Part shown: positions 24,308-32,809 of the stretch, in pieces | Layout: every line of letters starts with the position of its first letter | Position numbering within the stretch: position 1 is the first letter of the stretch | Assembly: GCA_020403455.1 (NCBI GenBank) | Contig: JADBXP010000018.1 | Location: 1 to 45,993 of the forward strand | Direction of reading: 5' to 3' | DNA length: 45,993 nt | Source: Chitinophagaceae bacterium | GTDB taxonomy: Bacteria; Bacteroidota; Bacteroidia; Chitinophagales; Chitinophagaceae | Notes under the pieces: model-generated | Seen by the model: only the letters and a program-made list of their open reading frames with translations | What the model was told of the DNA's origin: nothing | The model's database searches: none | Translations under genes and position numbers: made by a program

Positions 24308-26521
24308 ATGGATAAAAACATCATTTATCAAACACCCCATGAAGCACTGGGGTATGAATTTGTTCCTAAGGCATATTTGCCGGAAGGGAAAAATGAATAT
24401 TACCTGCGTGACTTACAGAACAGAAATGGAATAGCGTATCGCGGGCTAACTGCTTATGAGATCGAGCGGCTGGTGAACAATGGCAACACCAGTGATAACT
24501 GGAATCACATCCTCGTATCTGATGCGTTCAATCCCGACCTGGTAAAAAACTGTGCCTTCTTTGGTCTTGTGCGCATCGGAAAATTAGAACCGGTTTGTCT
24601 GGGCTTCAGTGATCTGAAAATGCCGGTGGGACTTTATCACTCGACAATCATTAGTTGCGACTTTGGCGATAATGTAGTGATTAGTCATGTCAACTACATG
24701 TCACACTACATCGTTGGGTCTGAAAGCATGTTGATCAACATACATGAATTGGTTGCCACCAACCATGCCAAGTTTGGCAATGGCATCATCAAGCAGGGTG
24801 AAGATGAATCGGTGCGCATCTGGATGGAAATATGCAATGAGAATACTGGCAGGAAAGTGATGCCCTTCAATGGCATGCTGCCGGGAGATGCGTATCTCTG
24901 GAGCAGACACCGCGATGATGACCAATTACAAAAAACGTTTCAGCGATTTACCGAAGAACGTTTCAATGACAAGCGTGGTTACTATGGAAAGATTGGGGAC
25001 CGCACCATTATAAAAAACTGCAGCATCATCAAAGATGTCTGGATCGGATCGGATGCCTATATCAAGGGTGCCAATAAACTGAAGAATCTCACCATCAATT
25101 CAGGTCCGGAGGGACTCACACAAATTGGCGAGGGATGTGAACTGGTCAATGGGATTATTGGTTTTGGATGTCGCCTGTTCTATGGAGTAAAAGCCGTTCG
25201 CTTCATCATGGCCTCACATTCGCAACTGAAATATGGAGCGCGCCTGATCAACTCTTATCTCGGCAACAATGCCACCATCTCTTGTTGTGAGGTATTGAAT
25301 TCATTGATTTTTCCTGCCCATGAACAACACCACAACAATTCATTTCTTTGTGCGGCCCTGGTGATGGGACAAAGCAACATGGCGGCAGGAGCCACCATCG
25401 GATCAAATCATAATTCCCGCGGAGCTGATGGTGAAATCGTTATGGGCAGAGGATTCTGGCCCGGACTCTGCGTAAGTCTGAAACACAATTCACGCTTTGC
25501 CAGCTTCTGTATCATCACCAAAGGAGACTATCCAGCAGAACTCGACATTCCCCTACCCTTCTCTCTGGTACACCATGATGTAGCGAACGACCGAATCAGC
25601 GTGATGCCGGCATATTGGTTCATGTATAATTTTTATGCCCTCGCCCGCAACGCAGCAAAGTATGGCGACCGGGATAAAAGGACAGAAAAAATACAGCACC
25701 TGGAATTCGATTACCTCGCACCTGACACCGCAGAGGAAATGATACAAGCACTTGACATTATTGAAACAGCAGTTGGGGAAGCCCTGCTTGCCCATGGAGA
25801 AAAATTGCCTTCGGGAAAAACTCCTGCCCAACTTGGCAAGCAAGCATTGCTCAATGGCAATAAGAAAATCGATTCCCTACCTATTGTTGTAAAGGGCTTT
25901 GAAAACAGCAAGAGAAAAACACAATTGTTGAAAGTGTCGGCAGCATATAAAGCATACAGACAGATGCTGCTCTTTTACGGACTCAGAGCGCTGATAGAAT
26001 TAATAGAAGAAAAAGAATGCAGCTCATTGCGCCAGCTACAGCAAAGCATTCCCTCTCTTCCCGGCAAATCTAACTGGCACAACATCGGTGGTCAGTTGAT
26101 GTCGGAAAAGACTTTACAGGAACTGTTGAGGAAAATACGTACCCGTTCTATTCGCTCCTGGGAAGGGGTACATGCATTCTATCAACAGAAAGGAGAAGTT
26201 TACTCCGGCGAGAAACAAGCCCATGCTCTTTCCGTTCTTCAAAAAATAGCGGGTGTTAAGTTCAGCAACCTGCATTTGGATACATTGCATGAATGGCTCG
26301 ATATAGCGAAAAAGATACAACGCACTATCAGCGGTAGCATACGGTCATCCCGCATGAAAGACTATGAAAATCCTTTCCGCCAAATGTTGTACGAAAATGA
26401 GGCAGAGATGCTTCAGGTGCTGGGAGACCCCAACGATAATTCCTTCCTGCGAGAACAGGAAAAATTCAATCGAAGATTTACTGTACGAGTAGATCGAATC
26501 CGCCTTCGGATGAAAAAATAA
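24308..26521 (+). CDS. DUF4954-family protein with left-handed beta-helix core
   Basis: The 737-residue cytosolic protein belongs to the DUF4954 family (typical size), found mainly in Bacteroidota and spirochaetes. Residues about 90-420 have hexapeptide-like repeats of a left-handed beta-helix, as in sugar nucleotidyl/acyltransferases (IGDRTIIKNCSIIKDVWIG, LINSYLGNNATISCCEVL, GATIGSNHNSRGADGEIVMG). The C-terminal part is helical. The fold and the neighbouring glmS suggest a role in amino-sugar or nucleotide-sugar metabolism, but no activity is established to my knowledge. Its stop codon directly abuts the stop of the convergent barrel gene with no gap. Confidence 0.88.
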   Translation: MDKNIIYQTPHEALGYEFVPKAYLPEGKNEYYLRDLQNRNGIAYRGLTAYEIERLVNNGNTSDNWNHILVSDAFNPDLVKNCAFFGLVRIGKLEPVCLGFSDLKMPVGLYHSTIISCDFGDNVVISHVNYMSHYIVGSESMLINIHELVATNHAKFGNGIIKQGEDESVRIWMEICNENTGRKVMPFNGMLPGDAYLWSRHRDDDQLQKTFQRFTEERFNDKRGYYGKIGDRTIIKNCSIIKDVWIGSDAYIKGANKLKNLTINSGPEGLTQIGEGCELVNGIIGFGCRLFYGVKAVRFIMASHSQLKYGARLINSYLGNNATISCCEVLNSLIFPAHEQHHNNSFLCAALVMGQSNMAAGATIGSNHNSRGADGEIVMGRGFWPGLCVSLKHNSRFASFCIITKGDYPAELDIPLPFSLVHHDVANDRISVMPAYWFMYNFYALARNAAKYGDRDKRTEKIQHLEFDYLAPDTAEEMIQALDIIETAVGEALLAHGEKLPSGKTPAQLGKQALLNGNKKIDSLPIVVKGFENSKRKTQLLKVSAAYKAYRQMLLFYGLRALIELIEEKECSSLRQLQQSIPSLPGKSNWHNIGGQLMSEKTLQELLRKIRTRSIRSWEGVHAFYQQKGEVYSGEKQAHALSVLQKIAGVKFSNLHLDTLHEWLDIAKKIQRTISGSIRSSRMKDYENPFRQMLYENEAEMLQVLGDPNDNSFLREQEKFNRRFTVRVDRIRLRMKK

Positions 26522-27118
26522 TTACAGTTTCAATCCAAGACCTATCTGAATCTGCTGGCTGGTCCATTTGTCCCGATCATCAATATTATTGATATTGGTA
26601 AGACCAATATTATAGCGACCATATACACGCAACATCAGGATGTTTAATTGAGCACCGGCTACCATGGAGAGGTCGCCACTTTTGAAGGCATCTCTTCCGT
26701 TCTGCAAAAGCGACTTGTCTTGCTGGAGCAGAATACCAAACTGAGGACCTGCATTCAGTGTTAGGAACCCACCAAACATATTGTAACGCAACAATATCGG
26801 AATGGACAGGTAGTTTAGATTGTAAACATTGTTAATATTGAAAACATTGTTGACAGCAGTGTTGTAAACATTGTTGATGTTGGCCGGCACGCCCCCCATC
26901 TGGTTCCAGATTACCTCGGGTTGGATACCGAACTTTTTGCTGAAATCAATTTCGGCAAAAGCACCTGCATGGTAGGCAAATTTGAACCCATCGTTGAAGG
27001 ATTGACCCTCTACTTTGTTCATATTACCACCCAATTTTATACCCAGGCGAAATCCCTGCGCCAGGGAGGAGGTTGAGAAAGCGCAGGCGGCTAAACAAAA
27101 AATGATGAGTTTTTTCAT
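26522..27118 (-). CDS. PorT-like outer-membrane beta-barrel protein
   Basis: The 198-residue protein has a signal peptide (MKKLIIFCLAACAFSTSSLA). The barrel pattern is that of the outer-membrane-beta-barrel/PorT family: FRLGIKLGGNMNKVEG at the start, KFAYHAGAFAEIDFSKKFGIQPEV, YLSIPILLRY and a closing IQIGLGLKL with an L end. An Asn-rich loop carries the repeats NNVYNTAVNNVFNINNVYN, probably extracellular. Function is unknown. It is tail-to-tail with the DUF4954 gene with zero bases between stop codons. Confidence 0.85.
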   Translation of the reverse strand: MKKLIIFCLAACAFSTSSLAQGFRLGIKLGGNMNKVEGQSFNDGFKFAYHAGAFAEIDFSKKFGIQPEVIWNQMGGVPANINNVYNTAVNNVFNINNVYNLNYLSIPILLRYNMFGGFLTLNAGPQFGILLQQDKSLLQNGRDAFKSGDLSMVAGAQLNILMLRVYGRYNIGLTNINNIDDRDKWTSQQIQIGLGLKL

Positions 27119-27220
27119 ACGTATATTTTCATAAAATTAAACAATTACCATACCAGAAAACAAATAGGACTTACTTAAAAAATGTTTAAACTTCATTTTT
27201 AACGATGCGGATACCGGTAT

Positions 27221-28468
27221 TTACACCAATTCCAGGAGGGTGATTTCCGGGAGAATACCTACCCTTCCGGGATAACCGATGAAACCGAAACCACGGTTTA
27301 CATATAATTTTTGGTTTCCTTCCTCATACAATCCTGCCCACTGCTTGTACATCCATTGTACCGGGCTCCATTTAAAAAATGGATTTTCCATACCGAATTG
27401 CATGCCATGGGTGTGTCCCGACAACATCAGATCGATATCGGGGTATTCTGTTCTAACCTGTGCATCCCAGTGACTGGGATCATGGCTCATTAAGATCTTG
27501 AAAGGTATTTGCTCGGTTCCCGTATAAGCATGCTGCATTTTTCCATACTTAGGAAATCTTCCTTTGGCACCCCAATTTTCAATTCCGAGTAGGGCAATTT
27601 TTTCTCCTTCCCGCTCAAGTACCACATGTTCGTTCATCAACAAACGCCAGCCCATGCCGGCATGAATTTGTTGCAGGGTTGCTAAATTGTTTTGTTTGTC
27701 TTCATAGGTGGGCCAGGCCACGTAATCACCGTAATCATGGTTGCCTAAAACACTGTAAACGCCCATTGGAGCCCGTAAGCCGGAAAAAACATCTGTCCAA
27801 CCTTCCATCTCGCTGGCCTTGTTGTTGACGAGATCTCCGGTGAAGAGCACCAGATCTGGTTGTTGTTGCTGTATCAAACGTATTCCTGCTTCCACTGCCC
27901 TTTTATCTTGTAAACTCCCACTGTGGATATCACTGATATGAGCAATTTTCAATCCTTTGAAAGCTGCAGGCAGGTTGCTATAAGACAATGAAACCTTTTT
28001 GAGTTGGTAGTTGTATTTGTTCCTAAAGCCAAATAGTAAACTTCCGAATAAGGTTCCGCCCAGGCCCAGTCCGACCCAACTCAGGAAGACAGATCTTGGT
28101 ATGCGCAGACTGCCGGATTCCAATTCTTGTGCACCGCTGGAGAAAAACCTCAGCACGAGCCAGTTAACACCCCGTCGTATGTCATCGGTTAAAAAGACCA
28201 GGGAAGCGACCATTTTAGAGAGGAATAGTCCCACCAGCAACGCAAAAACATAATTGCGAAAAAAGGGAGAATCCTGTAAAAAACCGGCATAAGGGAATAC
28301 CAATACCATCAAAAGTGCGAGTCCTGCCAATATCCAATGAATGGTCAGTACCCAGAGACGGGTTCTTTCCGATTGGTTTTGTGTTACGGTTTTCAAGGAC
28401 TGAAAAACATACCAATCCAGCAACAACATGATTACGGCCAGGATCCACCAAAAAGTAGGGTTACGCAT
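27221..28468 (-). CDS. Membrane-anchored calcineurin-like metallophosphoesterase (YkuE type)
   Basis: The 415-residue protein has about four N-terminal membrane helices (1-95), a fifth hydrophobic segment near 128-147, and then a full metallophosphoesterase domain. Its metal-binding motifs are HISDIHSG (D180, H182), FTGDLVNN (211-216), GNHDYG (242-245), SHDPSHWD and LSGHTHGM. All ligands are present, so it should be active with a two-metal centre. Relatives hydrolyse phosphodiesters, including UDP-2,3-diacylglucosamine-like lipids, but the substrate cannot be deduced. It is the intact counterpart of the remnant at 3075-3380. Confidence 0.93.
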   Translation of the reverse strand: MRNPTFWWILAVIMLLLDWYVFQSLKTVTQNQSERTRLWVLTIHWILAGLALLMVLVFPYAGFLQDSPFFRNYVFALLVGLFLSKMVASLVFLTDDIRRGVNWLVLRFFSSGAQELESGSLRIPRSVFLSWVGLGLGGTLFGSLLFGFRNKYNYQLKKVSLSYSNLPAAFKGLKIAHISDIHSGSLQDKRAVEAGIRLIQQQQPDLVLFTGDLVNNKASEMEGWTDVFSGLRAPMGVYSVLGNHDYGDYVAWPTYEDKQNNLATLQQIHAGMGWRLLMNEHVVLEREGEKIALLGIENWGAKGRFPKYGKMQHAYTGTEQIPFKILMSHDPSHWDAQVRTEYPDIDLMLSGHTHGMQFGMENPFFKWSPVQWMYKQWAGLYEEGNQKLYVNRGFGFIGYPGRVGILPEITLLELV

Positions 28469-28646
28469 CTTATCAATTGAATAAAGCTACAACCATGCTA
28501 AAAGCCAATGGTTCAAATGGCCTCAAAATTAACAAGTTCTGCACCGAAAAGGCCTAATTTCTGGTTAAACGGAAAAGTGGCAGGATAAGGTGGGTGCTGC
28601 AGGGTAAGTGTGGATTTTTCTTCCCATCCGGATGCCCCTTAAATAG

Positions 28647-28654
28647 TAATTTTG
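28647..28654 (+). promoter_or_regulatory. -7 promoter element (TAATTTTG), distal parA promoter
   Basis: TAATTTTG is a perfect TAnnTTTG, about 180 bp upstream of the parA start. A second perfect match lies closer, at 28700. Confidence 0.5.
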
Positions 28655-28699
28655 ACAGTTGTATGGGTAAAATGCCAATATTATTGGCGTACATTACAA

Positions 28700-28707
28700 T
28701 ACCTTTG
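28700..28707 (+). promoter_or_regulatory. -7 promoter element (TACCTTTG), proximal parA promoter
   Basis: TACCTTTG is a perfect consensus match 127 bp before the parA start. Either this or the distal element, or both, may drive the parA-parB-DUF5683 operon. Confidence 0.4.
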
Positions 28708-28834
28708 GTGCCGTTCGGTTGCTTTCTGTAGAAGCAGAAGAGGTGTTGGAGGAAAATCAACTGAAATGGCTGTTACCCTGACCCGGTAAAGCCGTGGAAA
28801 TTAATAAAGAAGATAAAAAGGATATAGTGAACTT

Positions 28835-29635
28835 ATGGCAAGAATCATTGGAGTAGCGAATCAAAAAGGTGGTGTTGGAAAAACGACGACAGCCATCAAC
28901 CTGGCAGCCAGTCTGGCGGTTCTGGAATACAAAACATTGTTGGTAGATGCAGACCCACAGGCAAACAGCACCACCGGTGTTGGTTTTGACCTGCACAACG
29001 TAACCAGCAGTCTCTACGATTGTATGGTGAATAACCTGCCGGCTACTGATGTTATTTTGACCACCGAGGTTCCCAACTTGCACCTGATACCATCGCACAT
29101 TGACTTGGTAGGTGCCGAACTGGAAATGATCAATTATCCGAATCGCGAGAATGTGATCAAAAACATTCTTGAGCCTGTAGCAGATCGCTATGACTTCATC
29201 GTTATTGATTGTTCTCCTTCCTTGGGACTGATTACTGTTAATTGCCTGGTGGCGGCTACCAGTGTAATCGTGCCTGTGCAATGTGAATTCTTTGCTCTGG
29301 AAGGACTGGGTAAATTATTGAATACCATAAAAATTATTCAGAGCAGATTAAACCCTGAATTACAAATTGAGGGCATCCTGATGACCATGTACGATGGTCG
29401 ACTTAGACTGGGCAATCAGGTGATCAGCGAAATTCGCCGTCATTTTGATGACATGGTTTTTCAAACCATTATCCACCGCAATGCACGACTGAGTGAAGCT
29501 CCCAGTGCCGGCAAGCCGGTCATTTTATTTGATGCAGACAGCAAGGGAACACTGAACTACCTGAACCTGACGAAAGAAATTCTGCAAAAGAACGGTTACA
29601 CCAGAATCAGCAATGAAGAGCGTGTTATCCGTTAG
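28835..29635 (+). CDS. parA: Chromosome-partitioning ATPase ParA
   Basis: The 266-residue deviant Walker ATPase carries the P-loop [10 protein letters not shown] (11-20, with the signature lysine), DADPQANST and the switch [12 protein letters not shown]. These identify it as a ParA/Soj protein of the chromosomal type, with no N-terminal DNA-binding domain. It segregates origins by cycling on the nucleoid with ParB. parB follows after about 30 bp. Two candidate -7 elements lie upstream. Confidence 0.96.
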   Translation: MARIIGVANQKGGVGKTTTAINLAASLAVLEYKTLLVDADPQANSTTGVGFDLHNVTSSLYDCMVNNLPATDVILTTEVPNLHLIPSHIDLVGAELEMINYPNRENVIKNILEPVADRYDFIVIDCSPSLGLITVNCLVAATSVIVPVQCEFFALEGLGKLLNTIKIIQSRLNPELQIEGILMTMYDGRLRLGNQVISEIRRHFDDMVFQTIIHRNARLSEAPSAGKPVILFDADSKGTLNYLNLTKEILQKNGYTRISNEERVIR

Positions 29636-29666
29636 TGAAGCGCACTTATTTTTTAAAAATTTTATT

Positions 29667-30584
29667 ATGGCAACACCTAAAAATAACAAAGAATTGATTG
29701 GTAAAGGACTGCGCTCCCTGCTCGATAATATTCATACTGAAATGAAAACGGGTGAGGGAACCCTGAAAGCAGAAGTTGTTAACCAGGCCACTCAATCGGT
29801 TCGCATTCCTGTCAGCGAGATTGTTATCAACCCAAAGCAACCCCGCAAAGATTTCAATGAAACAGCCTTGCAGGAACTGGCAGAATCGCTGAAAAGACAT
29901 GACGTAATCCAACCCCTCACCGTTTCCAAATTGAACAACGGTAAATACCAATTGGTCGCCGGTGAGAGAAGATGGCGGGCCTCACAAATTGCCGGGCTTA
30001 AAGATGTTCCTGTTTATGTACGTCAATCGAATGACAAAGAATTACTGGAGTTGGCTCTGCTGGAAAACCTGCAACGGGAGAACCTCAATCCCATGGAAAT
30101 TGCCTTCAGTTATCAGCGCATGATGGATGAGTTGAATTACACACAGGAAGAGGTCGCCAAGAGCATGGGCAAGGAAAGAAGTTCGGTTTCCAATTATATC
30201 CGCCTGCTCAAACTTCCCCCTGATATCCAACAGGCGGTGAGACAAGGCAAAATAAGTTTTGGCCATGCGCGTGCATTGATCAACATAGACACAGTGGACC
30301 GTCAATTGATGGCATTTCATCAAATACTTGACAAAGGTTTAAGTGTAAGACAAACTGAAGCATGGGTAAAAAGTCAGTATAAAGTGAAGTCCGGCACCAA
30401 TGCTTCCCAACCCAAGGGGTTGCCTCCGGCTTACAAGAAGATCGAAGATGCCTTGTCGTCACAATTCAGCACCAAAGCAAAATTGGTGCACCATTCTAAG
30501 GGACATGGCAGTATTACATTGCCCTACTATTCTTTGGATGGGTTGAATAAATTATTGAAAGACCTGCACATTACCACCAGTTAA
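29667..30584 (+). CDS. parB: Chromosome-partitioning protein ParB
   Basis: The 305-residue ParB/Spo0J protein has an N-terminal ParA-interaction stretch (LIGKGLRSLLDNI) and the ParB/sulfiredoxin CTP-binding domain with LVAGERRWRAS (the GERRxRA box). The helix-turn-helix region YTQEEVAKSMGKERSSVSNYIRLLKLP follows, and then the dimerisation C-terminus. The start is ATG 29667; the longer frame from 29613 overlaps parA and lacks conservation. ParB loads on parS sites near the origin, so this segment may lie in the origin-proximal part of the chromosome (inference). It is 3 bp before the DUF5683 gene. Confidence 0.96.
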   Translation: MATPKNNKELIGKGLRSLLDNIHTEMKTGEGTLKAEVVNQATQSVRIPVSEIVINPKQPRKDFNETALQELAESLKRHDVIQPLTVSKLNNGKYQLVAGERRWRASQIAGLKDVPVYVRQSNDKELLELALLENLQRENLNPMEIAFSYQRMMDELNYTQEEVAKSMGKERSSVSNYIRLLKLPPDIQQAVRQGKISFGHARALINIDTVDRQLMAFHQILDKGLSVRQTEAWVKSQYKVKSGTNASQPKGLPPAYKKIEDALSSQFSTKAKLVHHSKGHGSITLPYYSLDGLNKLLKDLHITTS

Positions 30585-30587
30585 TCC

Positions 30588-31211
30588 ATGCTCACGCGTT
30601 CCATTTTCTGCTTGTTGCTATTTTTCTTTTTGATGAACGGTTCTCTGTTCTCGCAAAATCAGGGAGCTGAAGTTTTGGATAGCGCACAAACAATTGGGAA
30701 AGTGAAGGATAGTGTACGCAAGCATGATCCTAGAATTGCTACCCGACGGTCGGCTATTCTTCCCGGTTGGGGACAGGCCTACAACAAACAATATTGGAAA
30801 ATTCCTCTGGCCTATGGCATCATTGCAATTCCTGTTGGCACTTTCATCTACAACAACAACGTTTACAAGAAGATGAAATTTGCCTATGAAGCTCGCTACA
30901 AAGAGGCGCAGGGAGACCCCAGCGATGTTCCATTAATTGACCCGCAACTAGAAGGGCTTTCAATTGATAATCTGATCAACTACCGAAATGCCTATCGCCG
31001 CGATAGGGATTATTCTGTATTGTTTTTCCTGCTTGCCTGGGGATTTCAGGTATTGGATGCCACTGTTTTTGCGCACCTCAAACAATTTGATGTAAGTAAT
31101 AATCTGAGTATGCAGATGCGGCCGCAACTCGATCCTATCACCCGTAATACAGGTTTCACACTCAGTTTTCAACTGAAAGGCAAATCAAATAGAACAGCAG
31201 AAGCGCGATAA
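30588..31211 (+). CDS. DUF5683-family membrane protein
   Basis: The 207-residue protein has an N-terminal signal or anchor (LLLFFFLMNGSLFSQ). The DUF5683 core follows: RSAILPGWGQAYNKQYWKIPLAYG, a second hydrophobic segment (IIAIPVGTFIYNNN), the conserved NAYRRDRDYSVLFFLLAWGFQVLDA and a variable tail. DUF5683 genes typically follow parB in Bacteroidota. The function is unknown, though the LPGWGQ-x-Y-N motif is strongly conserved. The gene starts 3 bp after parB and ends a three-gene operon here. Confidence 0.9.
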   Translation: MLTRSIFCLLLFFFLMNGSLFSQNQGAEVLDSAQTIGKVKDSVRKHDPRIATRRSAILPGWGQAYNKQYWKIPLAYGIIAIPVGTFIYNNNVYKKMKFAYEARYKEAQGDPSDVPLIDPQLEGLSIDNLINYRNAYRRDRDYSVLFFLLAWGFQVLDATVFAHLKQFDVSNNLSMQMRPQLDPITRNTGFTLSFQLKGKSNRTAEAR

Positions 31212-31255
31212 CCTCTCTAAGGTAACTGAAAAAAAGTGCGTGTTTTGTCAACTAA

Positions 31256-31711
31256 ATGTTTGTATCAATGAATCATGACAAATATCAATTGGAAGCTGAC
31301 AGAAAGCTATTGATATTTGAATTTACAAGTATTGGACCTAAAGGGAGAGTAAAAAAGATAGTTCAATATTCTGAAACCAACCTTAAAGAATTTTTCAATC
31401 TCGGATTTGGAGATAAAGACGATAAAACAGGGGAAATTAATGACGCTGTTATTACAAACAATGGGGATAGCCAAAAGGTGCTGGCAACAGTTGCTTCAAC
31501 TGTATATGCTTTTACGGATAAATATCCGAATACATGGATATACATTCAGGGAAGCACTGAAGTAAGGACCAGATGATACAGAATGGGTATAACCAACAAC
31601 CTTCATGAAATTCGAAAAGATTTTAATTTATATGGTCTAAAAGAAGACAAATGGGTTGAGTTTCGCCTTAACACGGAGTACCAGGCATTTTTAATTCAAC
31701 GAAAAAAATAG
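31256..31711 (+). pseudogene. DUF6934-like gene split by an in-frame TGA
   Basis: The frame from 31256 (or ATG 31268, giving MNHDKYQLE) encodes 106 residues to a TGA at 31574-31576. The same frame then continues for 44 codons (YRMGITNNLHEIRKDFNLYG...AFLIQRKK) to a TAG at 31709-31711. The first part has GPKGRVKKIVQYSE, NLGFGDKDD, VITNNGDSQKVLATVAST and GSTEVRTR. In the family I know as DUF6934, RTR is followed directly by (L/Y)YR-(M/I)-GI-(T/S)NNL, so the TGA appears to break one protein of about 150 residues. It could be a nonsense mutation, a sequencing error, or an unusual readthrough. The family name is from memory. Confidence 0.75.
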
Positions 31712-31724
31712 TATTTTTGATGAT

Positions 31725-31883
31725 ATGAAAATTAGGGCTCTTAATAAAAGAAAAACGCCAATTGTTGTCATCAATAAATCTTTGGATAAGATGGCGGACA
31801 AGATACTTTTTCCGGACAAAATTAAAAAGGCGAATCAAGTTCTCAAAACAGTAGGACTGCCAAAAGAAAAACTTACCAAATAA
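31725..31883 (+). CDS. Small basic protein, partner of the DUF6934-like gene
   Basis: A 52-codon gene starts 13 bp after the end of the DUF6934-like frame. The product is basic (MKIRALNKRKTPIVVINKS, then KILFPDKIKKANQVLKTVGL), with no signal peptide or membrane helix. I recall similar short proteins next to DUF6934 genes in other Bacteroidota, but cannot verify this here. Tight pairing of a 150-residue protein and a 50-residue basic protein resembles a toxin-antitoxin layout; the role is not established. If the first gene is dead, this one is orphaned. Confidence 0.6.
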   Translation: MKIRALNKRKTPIVVINKSLDKMADKILFPDKIKKANQVLKTVGLPKEKLTK

Positions 31884-31921
31884 TTATCCAATAAAGATTC
31901 ATCAATCCACTTCAACTTCTA

Positions 31922-31929
31922 TAAGTTTG
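31922..31929 (+). promoter_or_regulatory. -7 promoter element (TAAGTTTG), possible dapB promoter
   Basis: TAAGTTTG is a perfect TAnnTTTG in the gene-free stretch before dapB, about 128 bp from its start. It would free dapB from the upstream operon. Confidence 0.4.
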
Positions 31930-32056
31930 ATGATCTTGATTTATAGAATATTTTTAAATCGGCTTAGGATCATTTCATAATTAAACGCAAAGATAAAAAG
32001 CGATAGGAGAATTTATTTGCTTGGTAACATTTCACATAATTTGTACTTGATCACTT

Positions 32057-32773
32057 ATGAAAATTGCACTGATTGGTTATGGAAAAATGGGCAAGGCCAT
32101 CGAAGCAGCCGGAAAAGAAGCAGGATATAGCTTTCCATTGATCATTGATGTGAACAACGGAGATGAACTTACCAAAGAAAATCTACAAAAGGTTGATGCT
32201 GCCATAGAATTTACGGGTCCCCACAGTGCCGTTGAAAATATTAAATCCTGCCTCGCTGCAGGCGTTCCGGTTGTATCAGGTAGTACCGGCTGGCTTGAAC
32301 ACTGGAAGGAAGTAACAGATTTTTGCACACAGGTGAACGGCTGCCTGGTGTACTCGAGCAATTATAGTATCGGAGTCAATTTATTTTTTGCTGCCAATGC
32401 CTGGCTGGCTCGGTTAATGAAAGACCATCCCGGGTATCGGGTAAGCATCGATGAAATTCACCACACGGAAAAAAAAGATGCCCCCAGTGGAACTGCGATT
32501 ACTATTGCGGAGGATATTCTCGCAGCAAGACAAGATCTGAAGGGATGGGTGAATACAGCCACTGATGCTGCTGACCAACTACCCATTCATTCATCCAGGA
32601 TTGATCCCACACCCGGAACGCACCGGGTACTTTACAGTTCATCCATCGATGATATTGAGTTGGTACATACTGCCCATAACCGAACAGGTTTTGCACGGGG
32701 TGCCTTGCTGGCAGCGGCCTTCACGAGGGGGAAGCAGGGAATTTTTTCCATGAAAGAAGTATTGGGCTTCTGA
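32057..32773 (+). CDS. dapB: 4-hydroxy-tetrahydrodipicolinate reductase
   Basis: The 238-residue enzyme reduces 4-hydroxy-tetrahydrodipicolinate in the lysine/diaminopimelate pathway. The Rossmann motif is IALIGYGKMGKAIE (G8-x-G-x-x-G), followed by IEFTGPHSAVENI and VSGSTGWLEHW. The catalytic/substrate segment is DEIHHTEKKDAPSGTAI. These are the shorter Bacteroidota-type features, and length is normal for that group. In many Bacteroidota dapB follows DUF5683 directly; here the DUF6934-like pair intervenes. Confidence 0.95.
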   Translation: MKIALIGYGKMGKAIEAAGKEAGYSFPLIIDVNNGDELTKENLQKVDAAIEFTGPHSAVENIKSCLAAGVPVVSGSTGWLEHWKEVTDFCTQVNGCLVYSSNYSIGVNLFFAANAWLARLMKDHPGYRVSIDEIHHTEKKDAPSGTAITIAEDILAARQDLKGWVNTATDAADQLPIHSSRIDPTPGTHRVLYSSSIDDIELVHTAHNRTGFARGALLAAAFTRGKQGIFSMKEVLGF

Positions 32774-32797
32774 TCATTCCAACCCGCCAATTTTCCC

Positions 32798-32805
32798 TAT
32801 ATTGC
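32798..32805 (+). promoter_or_regulatory. -7-like element (TATATTGC) of the Rrf2 gene
   Basis: TATATTGC ends 4 bp before the ATG at 32810, exactly the spacing seen for TAACTTGC before mgtE. If it is the -7 element, the mRNA would be leaderless. Confidence 0.45.
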
Positions 32806-32809
32806 CACA

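Larger units (their letters stand above)
28469..28834. other. Divergent control region (366 bp) between the phosphoesterase gene and parA
   Basis: No conserved gene is seen. On the plus strand there are two perfect -7 elements (28647 and 28700) in front of parA. The first would give a leader of about 175 bases. That leader contains a 22-codon frame (28663-28731, beginning MGKMPILL) that starts almost at the predicted transcript start. On the minus strand TAGCTTTA, near the phosphoesterase start, is a weak match to a -7 element. No parS site was recognised. Confidence 0.5.

Noticed and set aside
28469..30600. parS site near parAB
   Set aside because: No match to the TGTTTCACGTGAAACA-type palindrome was seen by eye; a weak site elsewhere cannot be excluded.
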